Positions 36,324 to 44,533 of a stretch of DNA of 64,000 nt are shown here, in pieces (the stretch's first letter is position 1; each line of letters starts with the position of its first letter). The notes beneath the pieces are model-generated. The model saw nothing but the letters and a program-made list of their open reading frames with translations. It had not been told where the DNA came from and ran no database searches. A program made the position numbers and the translations under genes. The stretch is from positions 269,177 to 333,176 of the forward strand of contig CAZNAI010000007.1 in NCBI GenBank assembly GCA_964571235.1. The letters are read 5' to 3'. This DNA comes from JACRAV01 sp964571235 (GTDB taxonomy: Bacteria > Zixibacteria > MSB-5A5 > GN15 > FEB-12).

Positions 36324-36997
36324 TATTTGGCCGACTGCAATTCTCTGAAAATGCTCACTCCCGCCGAAGTCCCAATCCGGTCGGCCCCGGCCGTAATCAG
36401 CTTCTGGCAGGCCTCAAGCGTTCGAATTCCACCCGAGGCCTTCACTTTTATTCTCCCTCCTGCCAATCTCACGATAGTCTCGATTTGCTCCACCGTGCAC
36501 CCGCCGAAAAATCCAGTTGAGCTTTTCACGAATTCCGCCCCCGCATTCACCGACATTTCAACGGCCTGCTCAATCTGCGCAGGGGAAAGCGCACCAACTT
36601 CGAGGATTACTTTCAGGGTTACTTCCGGCGGCAGATTCCGCCGTACTTTTCGAATATCCGCCTCATATTCTGAAAGTCGATTGTCAATGAGAAGCCCCCT
36701 GTTGGCGACCATGTCGATTTCAGTAGCGCCGTCATCGACCGCCGACAATGCCTCAATCACTTTTGTCTCGGTACGGCATTTCCCCAGTGGAAACGAGACT
36801 ACCGAGACTATCCCGATTTTCGTTCCACGAAGACTCTCCGCCGCCCAAGTTACATCGCACGGATTCACACAGACCGCGCCGAAGTGAAATTCAGCCGCTT
36901 CCTGGCACAGCGCCACAATTTCCCGTTCGATTGCCTCGGGCTTGAGAAGAGTGTGGTCGATGAGGCGGGAGAGAACTGTCAGTGATTCGGGTTGCAT
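36323..36997 (-). CDS. deoC: Deoxyribose-phosphate aldolase
   Basis: 224 residues from ATG 36997 (MQPESLTVLSRLIDHT; an upstream in-frame start at 37036 adds 13 residues unlike the family). DeoC cleaves 2-deoxyribose-5-phosphate to glyceraldehyde-3-phosphate and acetaldehyde, in nucleoside salvage. Class I aldolase features: IDHTLLKPEA, AVCVNPCDV, VVSFPLGKCRTETKV, Schiff-base Lys in EFVKSSTGF and the second Lys in VKASGGIRT. Downstream of deoB, as in many deo operons. Confidence 0.96.
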   Translation of the reverse strand: MQPESLTVLSRLIDHTLLKPEAIEREIVALCQEAAEFHFGAVCVNPCDVTWAAESLRGTKIGIVSVVSFPLGKCRTETKVIEALSAVDDGATEIDMVANRGLLIDNRLSEYEADIRKVRRNLPPEVTLKVILEVGALSPAQIEQAVEMSVNAGAEFVKSSTGFFGGCTVEQIETIVRLAGGRIKVKASGGIRTLEACQKLITAGADRIGTSAGVSIFRELQSAK

Positions 36998-37072
36998 TAA
37001 TACTTCTTCGAGATTACTTCTGCCTTGGTAATCCAACCTTCAGGTTGGGCTCTTTGTTTTTTACACTTACGT

Positions 37073-37101
37073 GGCGGGTTCGAAGACGGCCCCGCCCTAC
37101 A
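37073..37101 (-). repeat. GTCTTC-loop palindromic repeat, inverted copy after deoB stop
   Basis: Read on the minus strand: TGTAGGGCGGGGCC, loop GTCTTC, GAACCCGCC. It begins seven bases after the deoB stop codon, in the deoB-deoC gap. Next to it, at 37023-37052, CCTTGGTAATCCAACCTT matches the motif near 27671, and CCAACCT/AGGTTGG forms a small hairpin. Confidence 0.75.
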
Positions 37102-37107
37102 AACGCT

Positions 37108-38286
37108 TCAACTCAACTCACTCCAAAACGACTTCCCCGGAAACGTCACATCCAACTCAAAATATTCCGCCAACGTCGAGGCAACATCGGCGAAAGTCTC
37201 CCGTATCCCGAGATTGACTCCGTGATTGATACCATGGCCGTACACTAAGAGTGGTACATATTCCCTCGAGTGGTCAGTTGAAGTCTTGACCGTCGGATCG
37301 CACCCGTGGTCGGCGGTTATTATCAGAAGATCATCCGGACGCAATTTGCCTAATAGTGCCGCCAGCGAGCAGTCAAACTCCTCAAGCGATATGGCAAAGT
37401 TCCTCTCATCATTGCGGTGGCCCCACAACTGATCGAAATCAACCAGATTGGCAAAAATGAGTGCGTGATCGCGATCAGATTCTACCGCCGAGATCAATTG
37501 CCCCATCACTTCGCCGTTGTTAGCAGTTTTGAATGCCTTCGAGATTCCCTGTCCGGCAAACAAGTCGTAAATCTTTCCTATCGATAAAACTCGGCGGCCC
37601 CGCTTGACCAATTCATCCAACAGCGTCGCGCGGGGAGGAAGGCGCGAGAAGTCTTTTCGGCGTGAAGTGCGGGTAAATGCCCCCGGTTCGCCAATAAACG
37701 GCCGCGCGATTACCCGGCCGACATCGTACTGTCCGGTACACAACTCACGCGCCATTTTGCAGATCTCATATTGTTGCTCGATTGGATACAATCTTTCGTG
37801 CGCCGCAATTTGAAAAACCGAATCGGCCGAGGTATACAAAATCAATGCGCCAGTCTTCAGATGTTCTTCACCCAATCGATCAATTATCTCGGTGCCGCTG
37901 GCCGCTACATTTCCAATTGTTGCCACCCCCGTTTTCGTCTCAAAGGCCGACACCAGATCGGCTGGAAAGCCGTTTGGGAAAACCGGGAAGGGGGCATCCA
38001 GTTCCACGCCCGCAATTTCCCAATGGCCAGTGGTCGAATCTTTTCCCGGCGATTTCTCCGCCATTTTTCCGTAGGCCGCAATCGGACAATCACTCGGCGG
38101 TACACCCCGAATCGGGACAATATTCCCCAGCCCCAATTTCTGGCAGTTGGGCATGTCAACTCCGCCGACTGCCTCCGAAACATGTGGAATAGTCGATGAC
38201 CCCTGGTCGCCGTATTCCGCCGCGTCAAGAAGTTCACCCACCCCGCAGGCATCGAGAATAATAATGATTGCTCGTCCGGATTTCAT
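37108..38286 (-). CDS. deoB: Phosphopentomutase
   Basis: 392 residues, normal length. DeoB interconverts (deoxy)ribose-1-phosphate and -5-phosphate, feeding deoC. An alkaline-phosphatase-fold enzyme binding two Mn ions: ILDACGVGELLDA at the N-terminus, EKSPGKDSTTGHWE with the phosphorylated Thr, NLVDFDQLWGHRND, LIITADHGCDPT and STDHSREYVPLLVYG. First gene of the minus-strand run deoB-deoC-small protein-archaemetzincin-helicase. A terminator for the preceding operon sits 36 bases upstream of its start. Confidence 0.96.
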   Translation of the reverse strand: MKSGRAIIIILDACGVGELLDAAEYGDQGSSTIPHVSEAVGGVDMPNCQKLGLGNIVPIRGVPPSDCPIAAYGKMAEKSPGKDSTTGHWEIAGVELDAPFPVFPNGFPADLVSAFETKTGVATIGNVAASGTEIIDRLGEEHLKTGALILYTSADSVFQIAAHERLYPIEQQYEICKMARELCTGQYDVGRVIARPFIGEPGAFTRTSRRKDFSRLPPRATLLDELVKRGRRVLSIGKIYDLFAGQGISKAFKTANNGEVMGQLISAVESDRDHALIFANLVDFDQLWGHRNDERNFAISLEEFDCSLAALLGKLRPDDLLIITADHGCDPTVKTSTDHSREYVPLLVYGHGINHGVNLGIRETFADVASTLAEYFELDVTFPGKSFWSELS

Positions 38287-38321
38287 GTTGGCAATGTACG
38301 AGTTTTATCAAAATGAAAAAA

Positions 38322-38347
38322 GGTGTCAGGCGGGGGTGCCTGACACC
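38322..38347 (-). terminator. Terminator of the sigma/anti-sigma/lipoprotein operon
   Basis: Perfect 10-bp stem GGTGTCAGGC / GCCTGACACC with loop of six; on the minus strand it is followed by a run of six T (38316-38321). The same GTGTCAGGC palindrome occurs at 50452-50475, so a dispersed repeat seems to serve as terminator. Confidence 0.85.
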
Positions 38348-38396
38348 AAATAATTCGTGCGAGGCAGGCGACTACCTGCCCGAAACATTGCTCCAA

Positions 38397-39242
38397 TTAC
38401 TGCTTCGCGATACCCTTCAAATCGTACGTCACCTGGTAGTCGGCATGCACAGTATACGACATCTCAGTCCCGCCTTTGATTTTCTCACGGTCGCCCTCAA
38501 GCACCCATCGCTCAGTCTGCGCAACAGTGATACCATCTTTGACCGCATGATACATTGTCCCTTCGTTGGACAACCTGTCAACACCGTGTCTTTTGGTGCT
38601 GTCATCCGGCATCGCGTCAAACGGAATTACCATCTTGCCGGAGTATCCCAGCGCCACACACTTGTACCCCTGTTTCTCCTCGACACCCTTTATTGTGTAA
38701 TCGGTCGAAACCTGCAAAGGTGCGCCGTTCACTGTGACTTCATACGTCTGTGTCCAGGTGTATCCGACCGGCACCGCCGCGTCCGGAAAAACCGGTGTCC
38801 CTTGCCGGAAATATTCTTTCATGTAGGCCATGTTGTCAGCGCCGCTCTTGACCGTGGCATACTCTAAATCGACAATCCGACCACTGGGAGCGATATAAAT
38901 CGTCATATCAGGCGAGGTCTGGGTGGTGTCGGTTTCTGTCGAATCCATCAGGTTGAGCGAATGGTAACTCGATTCCATTTTCTGCTGGATTTCCCAGGTA
39001 GTATCATCGACCACTCGCCGCACTGTGTAGGTAATCGTCGAGGTTACCGTATTCTCGCGGTTGGTCGCTATCGAGTCCTGTTCTTTGGAAATAATCGTTC
39101 CCTTGGATACCTGCTGATAGCTAAACACCGAACCAGCGGAATACTTGTACTGGAGGCGGTAGGTTGGCGTTGAGGTACCACAACTCAAGACTGCCAGAAA
39201 TACCAGACAGGACACTCCTGCCAGGGTGAGGGATTTCTTCAT
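38397..39242 (-). CDS. Hypothetical lipoprotein (DUF6263-like)
   Basis: 281 residues. Signal peptide with lipobox-like AVLSC (C21), so likely anchored to the outer membrane. The body is beta-rich: YRLQYKYSAGSVFSYQQVSK, ITYTVRRVVDDTTWEIQQ, SPDMTIYIAPSGRIVDLEY, PVGYTWTQTYEV, YTIKGVEEKQGYKCVAL. This pattern (YKY..G..., PSGRI, VG.TW) resembles DUF6263-type proteins, whose function is unknown. It lies 18 bases after the anti-sigma gene with a GGAGACC ribosome site, so it is probably part of that regulator's output. A terminator follows. Confidence 0.7.
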   Translation of the reverse strand: MKKSLTLAGVSCLVFLAVLSCGTSTPTYRLQYKYSAGSVFSYQQVSKGTIISKEQDSIATNRENTVTSTITYTVRRVVDDTTWEIQQKMESSYHSLNLMDSTETDTTQTSPDMTIYIAPSGRIVDLEYATVKSGADNMAYMKEYFRQGTPVFPDAAVPVGYTWTQTYEVTVNGAPLQVSTDYTIKGVEEKQGYKCVALGYSGKMVIPFDAMPDDSTKRHGVDRLSNEGTMYHAVKDGITVAQTERWVLEGDREKIKGGTEMSYTVHADYQVTYDLKGIAKQ

Positions 39243-39260
39243 TTGGTCTCCTTGCTCCGG

Positions 39261-39827
39261 TTAATATACGCGCAACAAGCCGGGGAGACAGTTAAAACGA
39301 CCAACCATTCCCGGTCCGCCGGCCAATATACAGGCCGTTCCGATCCGGCGCTGGTCGCCGATTGACAGCACTTCGCCCTCGGAAACAAGCAGTTCGTCGG
39401 CTAATGCCTGCGCAACGATAATCTGGCCTTCGGGGCCATGAATGACCACCGCCGGTTGCTCATGTTTGGAGCCAACCACCAGAACACCCACCAGTAGCGC
39501 TATCGATGCCGCCACCGAAAGAACAGAGCGCAAGAGCGGGGAGTAGGCACTGTCTGAAAGCGCCGGGGCTCGCTTGGCCTCATTGGGTGCATCGGACAGA
39601 ACTGTCCTGGCGATGATTCGTTCCCGAGAGTCATCCCAGTAACCAAGGTGAGGCTCGGTCTCTGGGCGGGTTGTTGCCAGTGCTTGCCTTGTCGACTGCA
39701 GTGAGGCGAGTTCATCGCGGCAGGTGATACAGTCGTTAAGGTGCGCGTCGGCGTTGGCCCTCTGATCGGCACTCAACTCGCCGTCGATATACCGGTCGAG
39801 TAGCATCCGAAATTCAAGGCACGTCAT
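39261..39827 (-). CDS. Zinc-binding anti-sigma factor, membrane-anchored
   Basis: 188 residues. The N-terminus has the ZAS signature C3 ... H29-x3-C33-x2-C36 (DAHLNDCITCRDEL), which holds ECF sigma factors inactive. One membrane helix at about 95-118 (SVLSVAASIALLVGVLVVG) and a periplasmic C-terminus (AVVIHGPEGQIIVAQAL). Overlaps the sigma gene by four bases, the standard arrangement. The releasing signal is unknown. Confidence 0.88.
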   Translation of the reverse strand: MTCLEFRMLLDRYIDGELSADQRANADAHLNDCITCRDELASLQSTRQALATTRPETEPHLGYWDDSRERIIARTVLSDAPNEAKRAPALSDSAYSPLLRSVLSVAASIALLVGVLVVGSKHEQPAVVIHGPEGQIIVAQALADELLVSEGEVLSIGDQRRIGTACILAGGPGMVGRFNCLPGLLRVY

Positions 39828-40408
39828 TGTTTCTCCTTTCCGGCCAGCCGCCTGGCCAGAAGTTTCTTAAGCTTGGAACGGGCAATGTGAAGGTTCGAGC
39901 GAACGGTTGCTTCCGGGCAGTCAAGCATCTGGGCGATCTCCGGCTTTGAGTATCCTTCCACATCGTGGAGGATCGCCGTCAGCTTTTGGCGGGGGGGAAG
40001 CGTATCCAGCGCTTTACGAATCTCCACCAACAATCGCTTGTCATTCAGAATTTCGCCGGGGGTGCGAACCCGTCGCGACAGATCCAGTTGCAAATTGCCC
40101 GGCAGTTCAGTCAGGTCCTCGGTGGCTGTCGCCTGGCTCTTTCGTTTCCGCACCAAATCTATCGCATAGTTCGACGCAATCCGAATCACAAACGATGTGA
40201 AATTTGCTACATCAGAAAGCTCCTTTCGCTTTCGGTATACTCGTACAAACGTCTCCTGCAAGACTTCGTCGGCATCGAGATGATTCCCCAGTACCTGGTA
40301 AGCCAGAAAGTAGACTTTCTTTTGAAAGCGCTCTACCAGCTCGCTAAACGCGGCGTTGTCACCCTTGACAAATCTCTCTACCAGCGCCGGGATCGTCTCA
40401 CTGCTCAT
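39824..40408 (-). CDS. ECF-type RNA polymerase sigma factor
   Basis: 194 residues. Region 2: FSELVERFQKKVYFLAYQVL, DADEVLQETFVRVYRKR; region 4: LDTLPPRQKLTAILHDVEGY, SKPEIAQMLDCPEATVRSN, LHIARSKLKKLLARRLAG. No region 3, as expected for ECF factors. Co-transcribed with the anti-sigma and a lipoprotein. A matching ECF promoter lies 22 bases upstream, suggesting autoregulation. Confidence 0.93.
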   Translation of the reverse strand: MSSETIPALVERFVKGDNAAFSELVERFQKKVYFLAYQVLGNHLDADEVLQETFVRVYRKRKELSDVANFTSFVIRIASNYAIDLVRKRKSQATATEDLTELPGNLQLDLSRRVRTPGEILNDKRLLVEIRKALDTLPPRQKLTAILHDVEGYSKPEIAQMLDCPEATVRSNLHIARSKLKKLLARRLAGKEKQ

Positions 40409-40429
40409 CTACCTTCGTACCTTCTTAAA

Positions 40430-40454
40430 GACGATTTGAACCTATCCGGCGTTC
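40430..40454 (-). promoter_or_regulatory. Putative ECF-type promoter of the sigma operon (autoregulatory)
   Basis: On the minus strand: GAAC (40454-40451), 17-base spacer, CGTC (40433-40430), the -35/-10 pattern typical of ECF sigma factors. The ATG is 21 bases beyond the -10. Confidence 0.5.
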
Positions 40455-40470
40455 AATTGTTGTAAATTGG

Positions 40471-40499
40471 TTGACGACGCCATCGCGACAGCTTATGCT
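40471..40499 (+). promoter_or_regulatory. Putative housekeeping promoter of the MFS gene
   Basis: TTGACG (40471-40476), 17-base spacer, TATGCT (40494-40499), 60 bases before the ATG at 40559. Divergent from the sigma-operon promoter. Confidence 0.5.
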
Positions 40500-40558
40500 T
40501 GCTCGATTGCTTTGTCAATGTCTTTTTACGGCAATGAGTTAGAGGACGACCCAAACGT

Positions 40559-41956
40559 ATGGCCACCGCCGACATCCACGCCCACAGATACCGCTTTTTT
40601 TGGGTGGGAGCGATTGGCACCTTTATGGCTACCCTCGACGGCTCTATTCTCAATGTTGCTTTGCCCTCGATATCGTCATCGCTGAACTGTGATATTCACG
40701 TTGTGGCCTGGGTGCTTTTGGCCTACTCGCTCACACTGGTTTCGCTCATGCTTCCCTTTGGTGCGCTCACCCAAATCCGCGGGTACCTCTTCGCCTATCG
40801 CTTTGGCTATCTGGCATTCATGGCCGGTTCACTTTTGTGCGCACTTAGTCATTCAATTGAATTTCTCATTTTCGGCCGAATAGTTCAAGCGACCGGCACC
40901 GCCATGTTCGCCGCTGTTGGTCCCGGCATGGTCACCACTGTTTTTCCCAAGGAAGAACGGGGGAAGGGGATCGGACTAATGGTGATGATGGTCTCCGCTG
41001 GCTTCATGGTCGGCCCGCCCCTCGGTGGTTTTCTCTTGAAATTCTGGACCTGGCAATCACTCTTTCTGCTCAACCTGCCGATCGGTTTTTTTGGCCTGTA
41101 CATGGTCGCCCGATATTTTCCATTACTTCAGCACCCGGTAGTCAAACGCAAACTGCCCTTGCTTGGAGCGGCTTCAATCGCCTTGGCGCTGGTTGCGCTT
41201 GTCTTCGGGCTCAACTCGCTTAATGATCACTCATTCGGCGATCCAGTTATCTGGGGTTCGGCGCTCGTCTCACTCTTTGCTTTTGGACTTTTCATCTACG
41301 CGGAGAATCGTACCGACAATGTCTTGATCGGACTGTCGCTGTTTAAGAATCGCCAGTTCGCCGGCGCCATCGCCTCGCAATCGGCCCACTTTGTGGCGTC
41401 ATCGGGTCCATTTGTGCTTATCCCGTTTTATCTGGAAAAAGTCCGGCATTTGGAGCCGAGTCAGGTCGGTATGTATCTGGTAATCGTCCCCATTTCGATG
41501 TTCACCTTAGCGCCACTGGCTGGCCGAGTCTCCGATAAAATCGGCTTTCGTATCCTGACCATTCTGGGCATGATCGGCCTTGCCGCCGGATTGTTCATGC
41601 TCTCCCGTCTCGATGTCGACTCGCCCCTCTCATATCTGGCCTGGTCGCTGGCGGTCACCGGCGCAGGCGTGGGCCTCTTCAGCACCCCGAATTCTTCAGC
41701 CATGATGGGAGCGGTGCGCGACGACCAACGCGCGGTTTCCTCAAGTATTCTCGCCACCAACCGAAATATCGGGATGTCGCTCGGTGTGGCGCTTGCCACT
41801 GGCCTCTTTTCTTTTTTCCAGGCACGTTATCAGACCTTAGGCGATGCACAAGCAGTCTTCGTTCGAGCCTATCGTCCGGTTGCGTATGTAGGAGTAGCCA
41901 TCGCCCTTGTGGGTGTCGTTTTGTGCCTTATCCGGACAGATCGCCAAACCGGTTGA
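40559..41956 (+). CDS. MFS drug/efflux transporter, DHA2 (EmrB/QacA) type
   Basis: 465 residues, highly hydrophobic. N-terminal FWVGAIGTFMATLDGSILNV is the DHA2 motif D1 (LDxTIVNVA-like), followed by VVAWVLLAYSLTLVSLML, GRIVQATGTAMFAAVGPGM and the KEERGKGIGL loop, and motif C-like GFMVGPPLGGFLL. DHA2 members are proton-driven exporters of drugs or other small molecules with 14 helices; the substrate here is unknown. Divergent from the sigma operon and followed by a tRNA gene. No TetR or MarR regulator is adjacent. Confidence 0.9.
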   Translation: MATADIHAHRYRFFWVGAIGTFMATLDGSILNVALPSISSSLNCDIHVVAWVLLAYSLTLVSLMLPFGALTQIRGYLFAYRFGYLAFMAGSLLCALSHSIEFLIFGRIVQATGTAMFAAVGPGMVTTVFPKEERGKGIGLMVMMVSAGFMVGPPLGGFLLKFWTWQSLFLLNLPIGFFGLYMVARYFPLLQHPVVKRKLPLLGAASIALALVALVFGLNSLNDHSFGDPVIWGSALVSLFAFGLFIYAENRTDNVLIGLSLFKNRQFAGAIASQSAHFVASSGPFVLIPFYLEKVRHLEPSQVGMYLVIVPISMFTLAPLAGRVSDKIGFRILTILGMIGLAAGLFMLSRLDVDSPLSYLAWSLAVTGAGVGLFSTPNSSAMMGAVRDDQRAVSSSILATNRNIGMSLGVALATGLFSFFQARYQTLGDAQAVFVRAYRPVAYVGVAIALVGVVLCLIRTDRQTG

Positions 41957-41998
41957 CAGACCCGTTCCAGCGGCGTATCTTCGCCGCTCCAAAGATAT

Positions 41999-42071
41999 GG
42001 GGCCATAGCTCAGCTGGGAGAGCGCTTGACTGGCAGTCAAGAGGTCGGGAGTTCGATCCTCCCTGGCTCCA
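41999..42071 (+). tRNA. tRNA-Ala (anticodon GGC)
   Basis: 73 bases folding as a standard cloverleaf: acceptor GGGGCCA / TGGCTCC with discriminator A, D-arm AGCTCAGCTGGGAGAGC, anticodon arm CTTGA-CTGGCAG-TCAAG with anticodon GGC, T-arm with GTTCGATCC. The 3' CCA is not encoded. Confidence 0.96.
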
Positions 42072-42085
42072 AAAAAATCCTCGTG

Positions 42086-42106
42086 TGCGCCCCGTTTCGG
42101 GGCGCA
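42086..42106 (+). terminator. Terminator of the tRNA-Ala gene
   Basis: Nine-bp stem TGCGCCCCG / CGGGGCGCA with loop TTT, followed by ACCCTTTTG. Confidence 0.8.
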
Positions 42107-42175
42107 ACCCTTTTGTGGGCAATCCGTATCCCTTATTAGATAAGGAATCATCAAACGCAACGGAGGACCACCCTC

Positions 42176-43591
42176 ATGCCTCGATTTACCCGCCCCCTTT
42201 GGGCTCTCGCCGCCACCGCCATACTCGGCTCGGCGGTTAGCGCCGCCACGCTCCTCGACCAACCATTCCCGACCCGCAATCGCCTTGACGTCGTCGGGTT
42301 CGAACTGACCAAACCGGGGGAGATCACAATCGACGCCGCCGGACTGGGCGCTTCCAACGCCGACGAACTGGTCGCCTACGCCTGGATTATCGATCACCAG
42401 ACCCGCAAAGTAGTCTGGGAGATGCAACGCTCCGAAACCGATCGCTCGTGGGGAAAGAAGTACCTCCGCAAAGCGGCACAGGATCAGGTCTTTTCGCGCG
42501 GCAAGTATGAACTATACATCTACACTGGCGACGACCAGACCTGGTTTTTCGACACCGGCGACAAGTCGGTGGTCAATGTTATCGGTGGACTCTTCTCTGG
42601 CAACAGCCGTAGCTTTCGCGAACAACTCGCCGACTGCTATGTGAAACTGGAATCAAACGACATCAGTGCGACAGAATTCAAACAGTTTGACCCCGACGGC
42701 AAAGTCCCCGGCGCTCTCTTTGAAGCGAACAAGCTCGACGACGACGAATATATCGAACAGGCCTTCACGCTGGACAAGCCGACAAATCTCCGCGTTTACA
42801 TGCTCCTTGAAGACCCGTCCGGCTATGACACACCGGTCGACTTCGGCTGGATTGTCAATGCCGACACCCGCGAGACAGTCTGGTCGGCGGCCGAAGAACG
42901 CTCGCTCCGCGCGGGTGGTGGCAAGAAGAACCGCAAAGTCGATGCCGACGTTTCCCTCGCCAAGGGTAACTACATTCTCTGCTACACCACCGATGATTCC
43001 CACTCGTATCGTCGATTCAACGCACCGCCGCCGTATGATCCTCTGAATTGGGGCGTGACGCTCCTTCCGGGAAGCGGATTCGAGCCGGCCTCTTTTCATC
43101 TGTCCAAACTCCCGGCCGATCCTGATCCGCTGATTGATCTGACCGAAGTCGGCGACGGTGAATCGCGCGAAGCGAAATTCACCCTCACCAAAGAGACGCG
43201 TCTTCGTGTCCGAGCCATCGGCGAATGGAGTTCCGGTGATGACGAATTCGTCGATTACGGATGGATCGAGTCAGAGGGAAGTAGCCGTGTAGTCTGGGAA
43301 ATGACTGACCGCAACACCCGGTATGCCGGTGGCGCCGACAAGAATCGCATTTTTGAAGGAGAAGTTACTCTCCCTGCCGGCGATTATGTCGTGTCGTACA
43401 CCACCGACGATTCTCATTCATACGAAGACTGGAACTCAGGACATCCGTGGCTGGAGCATGCCTGGGGTATCGCACTCTATCCGGGGCAAGGATTCGACGC
43501 CTCTGCATTCAAGACGTCTTCGAAAACTGGCGACAATCGCTACCACAAGAACCGTTCTCGTGGACGCGGCAATAGCCGCTCAGGATTGTAA
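42176..43591 (+). CDS. Secreted protein with three copies of an unrecognised beta-rich repeat
   Basis: 471 residues; I do not recognise the family. Signal peptide at 1-23 (LWALAATAILGSAVSAA). Three related units: about 41-127, 196-303 and 334-441. Units 2 and 3 share FTL.K...LRV, then VD(F/Y)GWI, a (T/V)VW step, AGG..KNR, an LA.G.Y strand, the strictly kept YTTDDSHSY, then WG..L.PG.GF. Unit 1 is more divergent (VAYAWIIDHQTRKVVWEM ... GKYELYIYTGDD). The tail (residues 450-470) is Arg/Lys/Gly/Ser-rich (NRSRGRGNSRSG). GGAGG-type ribosome site upstream. No type IX sorting signal; likely periplasmic. Stands alone between the tRNA and a repeat-rich gap. Confidence 0.7.
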   Translation: MPRFTRPLWALAATAILGSAVSAATLLDQPFPTRNRLDVVGFELTKPGEITIDAAGLGASNADELVAYAWIIDHQTRKVVWEMQRSETDRSWGKKYLRKAAQDQVFSRGKYELYIYTGDDQTWFFDTGDKSVVNVIGGLFSGNSRSFREQLADCYVKLESNDISATEFKQFDPDGKVPGALFEANKLDDDEYIEQAFTLDKPTNLRVYMLLEDPSGYDTPVDFGWIVNADTRETVWSAAEERSLRAGGGKKNRKVDADVSLAKGNYILCYTTDDSHSYRRFNAPPPYDPLNWGVTLLPGSGFEPASFHLSKLPADPDPLIDLTEVGDGESREAKFTLTKETRLRVRAIGEWSSGDDEFVDYGWIESEGSSRVVWEMTDRNTRYAGGADKNRIFEGEVTLPAGDYVVSYTTDDSHSYEDWNSGHPWLEHAWGIALYPGQGFDASAFKTSSKTGDNRYHKNRSRGRGNSRSGL

Positions 43592-43592
43592 T

Positions 43593-43624
43593 TCTTCGTA
43601 GGGCAGGCTTGTCTTCAAGCCTGC
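43593..43624 (+). repeat. GTCTTC-loop palindromic repeat, copy after the three-repeat gene
   Basis: TTCGTAGGGCAGGCTT, loop GTCTTC, AAGCCTGC: a perfect stem with the family's constant head and loop. It begins two bases after the stop codon at 43591. Confidence 0.8.
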
Positions 43625-43660
43625 ACTGCTAGGCAGACTTGTTGATGTGAAAAGAAGATT

Positions 43661-43722
43661 GTAAGTCGGTGTTCCGATGTCCCCCGCCGCGAAGCGTGGC
43701 GGGGGACGAGAAACCCGCCATC
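43661..43722 (+). repeat. TAGGTCGG-type hairpin repeat with large GC stem
   Basis: GTAAGTCGGTGTTCCGA is followed by the 10-bp stem GTCCCCCGCC / GGCGGGGGAC (43679-43688, 43698-43707) and GAGAAACCCG. The same framing, GTAGGTCGGCGTTCCGACA ... GGAGAAACCCGACA, occurs at 50525-50579 with a different inner hairpin. Confidence 0.7.
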
Positions 43723-43799
43723 GGTGCCTGAAACCGCATCGATATAAAACGGCCCAGCCCCAAAGTCGAGACAAAGTCTCGCCGCCATCTGCGTATTGA

Positions 43800-43826
43800 G
43801 AGGCCGCCACCCCTGCAGGCGGCCTC
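43800..43826 (+). terminator. Strong rho-independent terminator in the 43.6-44.0 kb gap
   Basis: Nine-bp stem GAGGCCGCC / GGCGGCCTC, nine-base loop, then GATTTTTTG. It is 209 bases beyond the stop of the three-repeat gene. Bases 43723-43799 before it hold no gene but contain GAGAC/GTCTC hairpins; see findings. Confidence 0.85.
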
Positions 43827-43989
43827 GATTTTTTGTCTCTTCCGCTCAAATCATGTCTGCCTTGGGCGCCTTCTTGACATTCTATAGTGAACATGGATTA
43901 TTTGAGTCTTCGCATTGGAGTGAGGCACAGCAATTGAGCGATCTCATTGCGGTGCCCGGGAGTTCAGTGAATTCGAGTGCGGGAGGTGT

Positions 43990-44460
43990 ATGAGTCAGGC
44001 CTTTGAAATTCTCATCGGGTTGTCGACAGCAAACCTGTGCATGCTGTTGGGAGCAACGATTTATGAATCAGCCGTTATGGCTCCAAATTACGTAAGAGGC
44101 ACCACAGCCCTTAAGCACATTCGAGCGTTCTTCGTTGCATCAAACCCGGCGAAATACTTTCGCCCCTTTTCAGCCATCACCCAGATACTCTTGCTGATCT
44201 CGGTTGTCTTTTCGTTCTTGATAAACTCAAGTGACGCGCGGTGGTATCTGCTCGCCTCGTTTGCCGGGCTTGTCATAACCGATATCATTACGTTTACCGT
44301 GCACTATCCACGGAACAGAGTTCTTTTCGTCGACCAGCTCGACCGGCCAGCGGGCGAATATGAAAAGATCGCCCGTGAATGGGCGGCCTGGAACATGGTA
44401 CGAATCGTCCTACTAGTTATTGCTGGATTGGCATCATTCGTCGCACTAGTCAAATTGTGA
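43990..44460 (+). CDS. DUF1772-like membrane protein
   Basis: 156 residues with four hydrophobic helices (ILIGLSTANLCMLLGATIY, ITQILLLISVVFSFLI, YLLASFAGLVITDIITF, IVLLVIAGLASFVALV). The middle/late motif HYPRNRVLF and EWAAWNMVRIVL resembles the DUF1772/anthrone-oxygenase-like family of small membrane proteins, whose bacterial role is unknown. Start ATG 43990 has a near-perfect GGGAGG ribosome site (43981-43986). Converges with the gene at 44534, sharing a hairpin between them. Confidence 0.7.
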   Translation: MSQAFEILIGLSTANLCMLLGATIYESAVMAPNYVRGTTALKHIRAFFVASNPAKYFRPFSAITQILLLISVVFSFLINSSDARWYLLASFAGLVITDIITFTVHYPRNRVLFVDQLDRPAGEYEKIAREWAAWNMVRIVLLVIAGLASFVALVKL

Positions 44461-44475
44461 ACTCTAATCCAAAAC

Positions 44476-44506
44476 AACAGCCGACCGCTTGAAGCGGCCA
44501 GCTGTT
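44476..44506. terminator. Bidirectional hairpin between convergent genes
   Basis: Outer stem AACAGC / GCTGTT and inner CCGC / GCGG around TTGAA; A-rich on the left and TTTGTC on the right, so it could act on both strands. Confidence 0.6.
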
Positions 44507-44533
44507 TGTCATAGGAATAGGAAGGCGGAATTA

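Noticed and set aside
41837..42427. 196-codon minus-strand frame across the tRNA-Ala gene
   Set aside because: Runs antisense through the tRNA, its terminator and the ends of two real genes.
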